Source of the DNA: Sanguinoderma infundibulare
Taxonomy: Eukaryota > Basidiomycota > Agaricomycetes > Polyporales > Polyporaceae
Length of the DNA stretch: 64,000 nucleotides
Direction: 5' to 3'
NCBI GenBank assembly: GCA_032821775.1
Contig: JAVLRN010000003.1
Span: forward strand, 1,488,001 to 1,552,000
How positions within the stretch are numbered: the stretch's first letter is position 1; every line of letters begins with the position of its first letter. The notes below the pieces were generated by a model. The model saw nothing but the letters and a program-made list of their open reading frames with translations, searched no databases and had not been told where the DNA came from. Of this stretch, positions 46,599 through 56,914 are shown piece by piece. A program made the translations under genes and the position numbers.

Positions 46599-48417
46599 AT
46601 GGCCACTGACTTCGAAGCGTTCAAAACCGCCTTCAAAGGCGACATCGTAACCCCGGCCGACGCCGAGTACCACCAAGCAATCGCACGGTGGGCAAAGAAC
46701 GCAGCAAGGAAGGCCGCCCTTGTTGCTTTGGTCAAGGACGCGGAGGATGTCTCTCTTGCTATCAAGTATGCCAAACAGGCCAACCTTACTATCGCGATCA
46801 AGGGCGGAGGACACAACGCTGCTGGAGCGTCCTCCATCGAAGGGGGTCTCGTGATTGACCTCTCCCGGTATCTCAACGGTGTCACCGTTGATGCCGAGAA
46901 GCAGCTTGGTTACGTGGGGGGAGGGGCCACCTGGGAGACGGTGGACAAGAACGCGATTGCGCATGGACTGGCGACTGTTGGCGGTACCGTGAACCATGTA
47001 TGTGATTCCGACGATTTCGATCTTTCCAAGATGCTGACATACGTTCACATCAGACTGGTGTTGGCGGGTTCGTCGCAGGTTACATGTATCCCACTCACTA
47101 TTTCTAACTCGAAGCCAGGCTAATTTTGGGTGGTGGTTATGGGTGGCTAAGCGGAGACTACGGTCTTGCGATTGACAACCTCAGGCAGGTAAACGGATAG
47201 TGGCCCTTAAGGCGGTGTTTGTGCTAACATAAATGGTTTCTAGGCTACTGTCGTGACGGCCGACGGTAGCATCTTGACGGCGAATGAGAAAGAAAATGCG
47301 GATCTGTTCTGGGGGATCCGTGGCGCAGGCTCGAACTTCGGTGTTGTTACCGAATTCGTCCTCCAGCTCTATCCCCAACGCCGCACCATCTTCTGCGGCA
47401 TTGCCATATTCTCGCCGGATACGCTCGAAACCCTTCTTGACGTGACTCACGGGTGGTGGACCAAAGGGCCTTCGTCGAAGGAGGGCATGCTCCAAGGCTT
47501 CACGCGCGGACCAGATCACGAGGTAACACGGAATAAGACGCACCTGAACATCCTGCAGCTGATGGGGACCTTGGAACTTAGCCCGCCATCGTAACAGTGT
47601 TCTTCTACAATGGCTCCGAAGCAGAAGGCCGGGAGAGTTTCAAAGCATTCTTCGATCTGAGTTCGAATCACCAGACGCTTCCAAATTGTTTGACCTGACC
47701 TGACATTCCTTTCTCCAGAACCTGTTGCCGACTTCACCAAAGAACAACCATACGAGGTCTTGAATTCCATTCAGGTAAGGAAACTAACGCATGACCCTTC
47801 AAGAACCCCTCGCCCTCACCCCACCGGGTCCACCCCTACAGAACGCGTCCACCATCCCCGGCCAGAACGTCTACATGAAGGGCTGCTTCGCTCCCAAGGA
47901 ATTCTCACGGACGCCGCTCCCCTCTGTCTTCAAGCGCGTCATCGAGCTCTCCGCGCCGCAAGAGCTCAACATCACCTTGCTCTTCGAGTACTTTCCCCTC
48001 ACAAAGGTCAACAGCCTCCCAGACGACGCGACCGCCTACCGCCGCCACCTCCTGCCGAACGTGCTCTGCCTCGCGTTCTCCAAGGACGAGTCAGAGGAGG
48101 CACGCGAGGGCATGCGTGACGCCGCCCACGAGCTGTGCGCGCTCGTCGCTGGCAAGGCTCCGGATAACTTGGGATACGGCAACTACAGTGAGTGCCAACC
48201 TTGGCCATGGCTGTTCGACCTCGTTTTGGAAGCGCGATGCTAAACGAACCCGATCCCTTCAGGCCCGGACACCGAGGCGCTTCCTGCGGGCGGATCGGTC
48301 CTTGCCACCAAGGCGGAGGTGAACTTCGGTAGCAACTACAAGAGGCTGCAGGAGATCAAGAAGAAATACGACCCCGAGCTCGTCTTCCGCAAGTGGTTTG
48401 TCATTACCCCAGCCTGA
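46599..48417 (+). CDS. FAD-linked oxidase, berberine-bridge-like
   Basis: Eight exons (46599-46997, 47054-47067, 47119-47188, 47244-47522, 47582-47660, 47719-47774, 47842-48187, 48263-48417) give 465 aa. The PCMH-type FAD domain has IKGGGHNAAGAS near residues 67-78, whose His is the usual covalent flavin anchor. It continues with GYVGGGATWETVDK, GGGYGWLSGDYGLAIDNL and DLFWGIRGAGSNFGVVTEF. The C-terminal BBE segment is SNYKRLQEIKKKYDPELVFRKWF. The second flavin-linking Cys of bicovalent enzymes is not seen near VGGTVNHTGVGG, so single covalent attachment is expected. No signal peptide is present, so the protein is probably cytosolic. Exon 2 is only 14 nt. The substrate is unknown; relatives oxidise small alcohols, sugars or alkaloids. 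Confidence 0.93.
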
Positions 48418-48857
48418 TCTACGATTGTACATGGCTTGTGGACGTGGTTGTGACAATAGGTGGTTGGCGGATCACTGCATGGGTAACTCCAATACGTTGA
48501 CAAGCAATGAGGTGAATATATGTCTCGAGTATGGAGGTCATGTGGAGGTATGCGATAAAGTCATAGCATCCTGCGCTCGGGCAGGAACGTCCTGCGGACA
48601 GATGTATGCTACTCTATGTACGAGGTATACGGGAGTATATGCATATCGTATGGAATGCAACTGTAGATCAGCCCACACTGCGCTATGTAATCAAGAAAGG
48701 TGCCGTACGTATTCCTTCAGGACGAAGCACAACAATCGACCACCTCCAGCGGAAGGGAACGGTAAGGCAAGCTCTTCTACAAAATATGCAACCGAAAGCG
48801 AGATGATATGCAAAGCAGACAGCGATTCACGCAGGGCGGGACTCCCAATTGCAAGAC
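48418..48857. other. Convergent 3' region
   Basis: Shared 3' ends of the FAD oxidase and MscS-like genes. No other feature was recognised. Confidence 0.5.
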
Positions 48858-51800
48858 TCAGAAGCCGTCCGCGCCGCCAAACGTACGGTACATCGCCTTC
48901 TTGCTTTTCACTTTCCTCGGGCGCATCCCGCACGGGATGCCGTCCTCCCGTGGTGGCGTGAAGCCGAGCGTCGCCCCCTTCCTCTCCACATCGGGGGACA
49001 CGGGGGACGGGGGAATATCTGCGTCTAGCGGCTCGGCATCATCGTCCACGACCGTCGTCTCGGGCCCGACGGCGATCTCGAGCGTATCCGGGTTGGCGTA
49101 CGCGAGCGGGACGGGCGAGTTGTACGCGGTGATGCCGAGCTGGCGGCAGTAGTAGTTGACCGCCGCGTGGAACGCCGTCTTGCGCGCGTTGTGGAGGCCC
49201 CAGTCCCTGAATAAGCATGGTGAGATACGTATGCGGGACAAGACGTGGGCGAGGAGAGCCAAAGCGAAGGACTTACTGCCAGTTGCTGTTGTACGGGATG
49301 CCGATCGTGATCTCGAGGAACTGCTGGTAGTGGACGTGCTGGAGGGTGACGGAGGTGCTCGGCTGGAACCAGCGGTTCTCTTCCGTCTGCAGCCAGTTGT
49401 TCAGGCACTTCTCCAGCTGGTCGAGCTTCTCGATCGGCGTCCGCCACGCGACGTTCAGGACTGTGTTTTCGGCCGTTTTCTGCGATGTGTCTGGGTGAGC
49501 GGCCACGAACGCCATAGACACACGACCCTACAACGTACATCGCTGCGCCGAGCATTGATGCTGATCAAGTAAGCGATGAGAGAGCGTTAGCGGGGTGTAT
49601 GCTGAGCGACGGGCAATACTACCCACATAAACTTGTTGAACAGCTGGCTGTTGAAGTAGTACGTCTCCGTGCCATCTGAGCGCGTGAAGATCGTGGCAAA
49701 CAGCCCCATCTTCTTGACGACCAGGTTCTCATCTGAGCCAAGCAAATTGAGCCACAGCAACAGCAGGGAGGAAATGACGTGGCTCACTGTCAATGAAGCA
49801 GCGATCTCCAGTGTCGAACGGGCTTGCAATCCCGCGAGTCAGCCACAGACGGGCTTGCACGCAGCCAACAAGGAGGCACTCACTGCGTGACAAACAAGAA
49901 CATGATTGCATCGAACGCGTTACTGGCCGAGTTCTTGAATATGAAGCTGGCGCCGAGACCGATCGTGTACAGACTCGTGAGTGACTTCTCGATGTCGACC
50001 CCAAAGATGCTCAGCGAGATGAAGAACAAGATGATAAGGGCCAAGAACAACAGCATGTAATCGAGCGTGCTCAGGGCCTGGCCCACATCACGCATGCTGC
50101 GACTCAGGAACCGCCGCTCCTTGTAAACCTTCATCAGGGTCGACTTGATTTCCGAGCGCGAGATGTCCCCGTTGTTGTCGCTGTCGAACACCTTGAACGC
50201 ACGTTCGGCTTCCTCCTTTGAGGAGAATGCGGGGTAGAAGTCGTGCGGAGTGAGGTAGTTCCTTCCCGGCTCGCGGAACACTGTATAGATGGAGCGCGCG
50301 AGCCGCTTCGCCTCGCGGGTCGACGTGACGTTCCACACGAGCCCGCCGAGCGCGTCGTCCTTGCCCCGAATGTTGCGCGCATCGTGGAGGACCGCCGTCT
50401 TGAGCGCCTTGGCCGCGGTTGTCGCCGCCTGCTGCACCACTGCCGCTGCATCGTCGTCCGGGTCATCGCCATGATCCTTGCGTTTGGGCGGTGAGTTACC
50501 ATTCACGGGGCTGTTAGCAAGTGGGGACGGGGGATAACGGTGCTCGGGGGTGTTCAGCTTGAGGTCGGGCTTGCAGGCGTCCTTGCTACCATGGCTTGAA
50601 GCGTCAGACTTGCCGCGTGGGTGCGTAAGCCAGAGCGTCCGGTTTTTGCCCTTGTGGACGAGAGTGGCATCGCGGTCCTCGTCGTCGCTCTGAGTGCCCA
50701 AATCGGGGGTACCTGCCCGGGAAGGCGCGCGAGAGCCGGAAGGAGAGCCACCTCCCAAGAAGCGGTCCTTCTCATGGGCGGGGGTCAACAGCGCAGAGAA
50801 GACTGGAGTCGAGCGACCATAAGAAGGCTTCGCGGCGTGGCGGCGCTTGGGACGATAGGTACGCAGCTTCTCGATTGCGCGAAGGGCTTGTCCGACTTCC
50901 TCCAGACGCTCCTTGTACGCCGTGCGGTGGAAAGAGAAGGCTGTGAAGTATATACGCATAGACACGGAGTGAAAGCGATGATATTTGGCATACCAATGAA
51001 ATGAGATAGCATCTTCTGTGCTGAAATGACGAGTGCAAAGAAGAACAAAAACTCAATTGCTTGATACACCTAGTGATTGCATTTGAGCATGTGCATTCAA
51101 CGATGACAATAACCAGAGTTACCCGCGGGGTGTACGACGCTTTGCTAGCACCCTCGTCGTTGATGTCATACAACTTGAAGATATTGTTGAAGAGAATGAC
51201 CCAACTGACCCAGCCGCTGGCGGCATAGAGCACTGGCTTGATTGGGCCTTTGACGCTGTTGTAGAGCTCCAAGCGGGATTTGACGACCTCACTAACGTGG
51301 CCCCAGGCAATAGAAATGACTATGCGAACGATGACGGGTACGATGTCTACGATGAGGGCGAGACCCCATGAGATGGAGACATTGGCGGCGGCCCAGAACA
51401 ACCATGCCTCGACGTTGTCCTTGATTAACTCTCGGTAGTCGCTTGGGTGGGGCTTATACCAGAAGAAATGGAGGAGGAGGGCTGGGGTGATGATGAGGCC
51501 AGAGAGTATGGTGGAACCGATGAGAGTGGAGAATAGCAGGGTGATGAGCCTGGGCCGAAAGCGCGAACGGCGGCAAGGTGAGTGAGCGCGAAGACGGCAC
51601 GGGCTGCACCCAAAAGAGAAACGGTAGGGACGCACTTTATGCAGCCGAGCTTGCGGTCCTTCTTCTTGACTCCCATAGCTTCCTCGAACTTTGCCTCCTC
51701 GTCGACCAAGTCCTCATCGGCACTCCAGTCATACTCTTCCCCATCATCCTCGTCGTCGGTACCGGCCAGGGAAGACGCGCGGGAAGGGGGTCTGAGATCT

Positions 51801-52183
51801 GGCTCGAACCTGTGTGGGGGTGGTGACGAGTCCTGGTAGTGGACTTGGACAGGATGCTTGCCCTTGGAGCCATGGTCGTGGTCGTGGTCGTGGTCGTGGC
51901 CTTGCGAATGGTGTCGGACTCGCTTTTCGTCAAAATGGGGTTCGTCGGCCATGGCAAACTCGGTGAGTTCAACGTTTGACCTGTAAGCTGGGGTCGGCTC
52001 TAGATCAGAGGATTCGAGAAGGACCTGGGAGGTGGAGGGGACACGACGGTAGGGAGGAGAGGGAAGAGCGTCGTAGACGTCTTCGCGACTTGTGAAGAGG
52101 GCGGGATCGAGGTCGGCTGGGGGGCGATGGCGGTAAGGTCGCGAACCGGGGTCGGGGTCATGAGAAGCGGAGCGAGAAGGCAT
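48858..52183 (-). CDS. EF-hand mechanosensitive channel (MscS family, Msy1/Msy2-like)
   Basis: Nine exons (52183-51636, 51549-51123, 51069-50994, 50940-49884, 49822-49788, 49732-49627, 49560-49539, 49479-49277, 49206-48858) give 940 aa. The acidic, disordered N-terminus contains a His-Asp repeat. Several TM segments follow (LITLLFSTLIGSTILSGLI, YAASGWVSWVILFNNIF, VYQAIEFLFFFALVISAQ), then a canonical EF-hand (DSDNNGDISRSE, about 597-608), further TM segments (MLLFLALIILFFISLSIFGV) and the MscS pore and beta domain (HPFDTGDRCFID, ENLVVKKMGLFATIFTRSDG). In fission yeast, Msy1 and Msy2 are ER channels that control calcium under hypo-osmotic stress. Exons of 35 and 22 nt occur. The gene is divergent from the NT-C2 gene. 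Confidence 0.93.
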
Positions 52184-52684
52184 TCGGACGCTGTGGAGCT
52201 CGCTGTGGCCGCGCTTCCGGCAATGATGTACATACAGTATGGCTCTGATGCTAGACCGGGGTCCACATAGGTCCACATGCGCGACCGTCGAATGCTTCGA
52301 AGTTCGGTGCAGCGACTTGCCTCGGCTTGCGCTCCCAGGAGCCAAATGCTGGTCTGTGGCGACCACTTTCCGTTGTCTGGGTCGACATGGCCCAGGCGGG
52401 GCAGATCTCGATCAAGGAGGCGCTGATGGGGTGCCACATTAACGTCCCGCTTGGTCGCCGCACTGGGGACCGCCCATTGAGTTGGATCGGAGGCTGAAGC
52501 ATGGGCGGCCAGGGTGATGAATATGAAACTCAGCTGAAACTCAGGTGGCAGGGGTAAGGACTGCGAGCGTGCCGCGTGCTATCGTCGTCGTCACCGTCGT
52601 CCGCGGTCTCGGGCGTCCATTCGTACACTTTCGACCACCCTCTGCTCCGGGGATGCCCCAACCCTTGCTTCTCCTCCCTCCGCT
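52184..52684. promoter_or_regulatory. Divergent promoter, MscS-like / NT-C2 gene
   Basis: A 501-bp interval lies between divergent start codons. No distinct site was recognised. Confidence 0.45.
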
Positions 52685-54609
52685 ATGAAACACTCTTCCA
52701 ACACGTCGGCCGCATCCGCATCCACCAGCTCCGGCGCGTCCTCCTCGCCCCCCGTGCCTCCTAGTCACGGCCTCCGCTCCCACCTAGGCCACCTCATCCC
52801 AAAACATGCTCTCTTTCACGTCCGGCTTGATATCGAACAACTCTCCAATGTCCCGCTCATCAAGGGCGAGTTTGCTGTTCGCTGGAAGTTTAAGGGAGTC
52901 CAGTCTGCCTCCGGCCTCCTGGGCAAGATGAAGGCAGGCAACAAGTCATGGTCGGCCCAGGCCAAAGGTAAGGGTAGGGCCGCAGGGGTGGGCTCAGGGA
53001 TCGGTGTCACCGAGGAGGGCGAATTGTTCGACGACGGCACAAGCACCCACGACAGCTCCCACACAACCGAGGATGACCCGTACTCCGATCTCGTCGACTC
53101 GCCCAAGAGCACCAGTAACCCCGCCTTCGAGTCGCTACTCGCCCTGGACTCCTCCCTATCTCACGTCAACGGCCACAGCCCATCCACTCGTCCTCCCGAG
53201 ACTCCCACTCCTATCGTCCACAGCGTCTCAGCTGCAGCATCGACCCTGTCCGTGCAGACATGGTCCGAGGCCCGCGGCATGACCCCGTGGGCCCAGCTGC
53301 AGAATTACAACGTCAAGTGGGCACATTCCCTCAACGTCGTCGTCCAGATGGATGTCCATCGCGAAACTAGCGATATCCTTCCCAACGAGCTCAAGCTCGT
53401 AATTATGCAAGTGAGTCCCTACTTCATTCCCCTTCCTCTATATCTCCGGCGCAGCTTCTCGTCCACACTGCTCCCTCCCTCTCTTGTTGTTCGCGCCTTG
53501 TCTCTGTAAGAGACGATACTGTTAGTCGCGATCGCCAGCGTGCCGCTCAGCCGTTGATAACAATCTCCTACGGCGTGATGCCACACACTGGATGATATCG
53601 AAGGGCTGAGTCCGCGCGCGCTGTGAGAAATGCCGTCAACTGTGGGCTTCTCGTCCCCGCGGGTCACCCACCGGCGACACTCCGTGGTATTCCTCGCCTA
53701 TTTCCCGAAGCGACCTGTACCCCTGTTTATTCTCACTCAACCTGCGAATCTGGCGCTCACATCCTTTGATAGCGTGTTGTTCATGGAGACCCGGATGCCC
53801 CTCAGCATCCTCGTCTAGGCGCGGTGTACCTCAATCTCGCCGAGTATGCGGACGCAGGCAAAGTCACTCGGCGATATCTCCTTCGCCAGAGCAAGACTAA
53901 TGCGACATTGAAGGTATTTCCTCCAACATTTTTCCGGACCATTGCACACGCTGACGCATCGCTCAACGCATAGCTATCGGTTGAACTGGAACACGTGGGC
54001 GGTGAGAAGCAATACAAACCGCCACCTCTTCGGAAAGGAGAGATCCTCGCATCCGTCTCCGGTATCCTTTCCAATAACGGGCTATTCAATACTCGCTTCG
54101 CCCGCGAACTCGATCTTTACGTCGGCGCGGATAAGCCCGAGGATGATAGCGCCTTCCCGTATGCCGACAAAGAAGGTCAAATCCAAGCCGATAGTCTAGC
54201 GACGTCATACGGCTTGCGCACGACAGAGCATCTGATAGAGGCCCTCTTCAATCCTGTTGCAAGCGACTCCGCGGACCAAACACCCTTCACGTACTACGCT
54301 CCGCCAACATCACCTCAGCTCGAGCAGGCCAAGTCTCCCCAGCCGTTCGACGATGCAGGCAACGATTCTTCGGATCTCGCAAACGGCCGTCGCTCCGTTG
54401 ATAGCAGTAGCAGCGGGAGCTTCGTTGGGAGCACCAGTGAACACTCGAGCTTCGATCCAGGCATGGCCGCAGATGCGTCTACGATGAATTCCAATCGGCA
54501 CTGGTGGCAGAAAATGCGGAGTGGCAGTCGCCCGCCTACGCCCGCTGTTTCGAAGACAAGCTTCCAACCGACCTCCCCTGTCCCGCCCGTACCCGTTCGT
54601 GGCGGATAA
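52685..54609 (+). CDS. NT-C2 domain protein (EEIG1/EHBP1 N-terminal type)
   Basis: Three exons (52685-53410, 53773-53913, 53974-54609) give 500 aa. A Ser-rich leader precedes the N-terminal C2 core: HALFHVRLDIEQLSNVPLIKGEFAVRWKFKG, then after an acidic linker YNVKWAHSLNVVVQMDVHRETSDILPNELKLVIMQ, and GDPDAPQHPRLGAVYLNLAEYADAG. The NT-C2 domain (PF10358) is membrane- or actin-linked in animal EHBP1 and EEIG1 and is common in fungi, where its role is poorly known. The remainder is Ser/Pro/Asp-rich and likely disordered, with TSPVPPVPV near the end. The first intron is 362 nt, unusually long here; the joined reading across it matches the family order. The gene looks intact. Confidence 0.9.
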
Positions 54610-55480
54610 CAACCGCTCTCCTTGGTTTCCGAACTGTGCTTACGCAACTTGCTCCGGTTGTTCTCACTGCTCCCGCCCTTGCGCCGCCTCCGGCTGCCTC
54701 GGTGTCGAACATTACCACATTGTGTACGTATGTTGATACCTTCGGACGCTTCCCTGGTCATCCTCATTCTGATACATCCACCCGCCTCACCTTCACGACT
54801 GTAACGACCTCTCCATCTACGTCCTGTTCCGGCCTCTGTCTCAGCTCTCATTCCTTTTCATCCGTTCCCCCGTTTTCTAGATGCACGCGCCCCCGTCATC
54901 ATCCGACATCCTAGCATTCTGCTGTCGACTGTCCCATATACAGTCACCTAACTTATGTGCTTATTAACGGGGCGGGCAGGCACTTAGCCCCCGTCCTCAC
55001 CCCATCCACGCCTTCGTTCTTCGGTTTTGTTTCATCGGGCATTGGCATTTCATCGGATACATCGGCCATCGTAGTCTTAGTCTTCGGTATATACAAGTAC
55101 AATACACCTTGCCGTATTAGTCTAGATAGTCCTCACTCCCTTACCAGTCTCGTACATTCGACCCCAGTCCTGGAGCGTCTCGGCGCTGTCATGTTACACT
55201 ACCACACGTACAGACATCGCCTGCGTTGTGCTCGGATAATGATACATCATTAATTTGAACGTGAAGGGCGGGTGAGGGGACACCCCAATAGGGTGTTTGG
55301 GTTCACCGCACAAGGGATACATAATACGTAGCCTTGACGTTGCCTCTCGCTGTAAAGAGCGGAATGTTCAGCTGTATTCCCGCTTGTCGGTAATATGGGG
55401 CGATAGGAACACTGGAACATGCAGTGCCGCATTTACACAGCCCGGCAATGACATCGCCTTCGTACCGCAGAGAACTACTC
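54610..55480. other. Convergent 3' region
   Basis: Between the NT-C2 gene and the coiled-coil gene. Contains pyrimidine-rich 3' untranslated sequence. No RNA gene was recognised. Confidence 0.45.
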
Positions 55481-56909
55481 CTAGTTTGTCCAAGCCGCCC
55501 CACCGCCTCTTTCACTGAAAACACGGGGTCAGGGATGACCAACACGGACAGCTGAAAGATACACACCTCTCGCAAATACCCAACAGGTCATCGATGGCTT
55601 TGCTCAGGTTCTTCAGATGCATTTCGACTTCCGGCCACTTCGTCATGAAAACACGCACTTCGGGTTTTCGCGCTTCGAGGTCTTCGATACTTTGCTTGCA
55701 GCGGTTTATGGTGAGATGAACGGCTGGATCGGATCACCGCGATGAGTGGATCGACGCCAAGAACAGAACGAGAAACAAAACAATGGATGCCACTGATACG
55801 CACCAGCGAGCTCATCGGGGTTATACATCGGGTACGCACACTATAGAAGAGAAATGAGCTCGAGCAGAACGTCGCCCTTCAATTTTCGTCGCTACCTTGT
55901 TCGACAGCCTATGATAAGCGGGGCCGAGCGATCGTCAATCCTGCACACACCGTACGGGAAGCGTTCTGCATGCTTACGTCTGCAGATCGCGCTCCTTGTA
56001 CTCTTGGCGCAGCTCGATCTCCTTCAGCCTCAACGCCTGACAGATCCCACAGGCGACGATCATGCGCTGCTTCCAGCCTTCGAACTCGACGGCCACCGTC
56101 CTCAGCGAGGGGTAGATCGAGGTCGCCGTCGCCTTGGCTTCGATCTGCTGAGACTCGCGCCGCTTCAGCATCATGGATGGGAAGGCGTGGATGGTCGATG
56201 CGCACGAATCACCTTGATAGCGGAATTGCTGTAACCCCCGATCCCGGCCGTGCCCTTCTTGGCGCGTGGAAACTTGCGCGACTGGAGCTTCCTCTCGCTC
56301 GAGTCCAACGCTTCTTGTATGCGCTTTCGGATACGTCGTGACTACGACTACGTCCCGGATGAAACAGAATGGCGACTCACCACGGAAAGATCTCTCCACT
56401 TGTCGCCTTCGGTTAGATGCATTAACTCCGCGTCGTACAAGTGTGGAAGTTCGGCCAGTGCATCTATAAGTTTCGCATATAGGCGTTGCGCGGTGTGGAT
56501 GGCATCGCTGAACCGGGGGGTGGGCTTCATGGGCCGTACAAGCATAGGCGGGAGAGGGTGGAGGGTAAGGCGAAAGTTATGTTCGTCAGGAGCATAGCCG
56601 CGATAATATGCAAACCCCTATCATCCCGGTTCGGAGAGCGGAAGAGCTGTTCACAACGCAGCCACTCACCTCGGTGCCCGACACCATATGTGCCGCAAAA
56701 TCCGGGGAGTCCACTAGCAGACGCCGCGTAGAGGTGAGTCGAGTGCCTGGAGTCCAGCGGGACTGTATCAATTCCAGACGGCCCGAGCCAGAGTCTAGGC
56801 TGGATGTGAACGCATCGCCCACGGAGATCCGTCGCAGGGCTTGCTTGTGCAGGTCAAGACGGTGTACCTTCCCAACCCCGACCGGGCTGGGTTGGTCACG
56901 GAACCCCAT
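55481..56909 (-). CDS. Helical/coiled-coil protein of unknown function
   Basis: Eight exons (56909-56670, 56617-56381, 56341-56213, 56162-55978, 55908-55896, 55840-55804, 55723-55567, 55514-55481) give 343 aa. No known domain is recognised. The reading YYRGYAPDEHNFRLTLHPLPP, FSDAIHTAQRLYAKLIDAL, RIRKRIQEALDSSERK and LRLKEIELRQEYKERDLQ, then WPEVEMHLKNLSKAIDDLLG, indicates long amphipathic helices. One exon is just 13 nt (GCTGTCGAACAAG) and is needed to keep phase. The start at 56909 lies 5 bp from the end of the next upstream reading (stop at 56915), so this could be the C-terminal part of one larger gene joined by an intron with acceptor near 56867. The intron at 56380-56342 is only 39 nt. 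Confidence 0.55.
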
Positions 56910-56914
56910 CCGCC

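Noticed and set aside
47641..47720. tRNA-like gttcgaatc in the FAD oxidase
   Set aside because: The motif is inside an intron and no acceptor stem, D arm or anticodon arm surrounds it.
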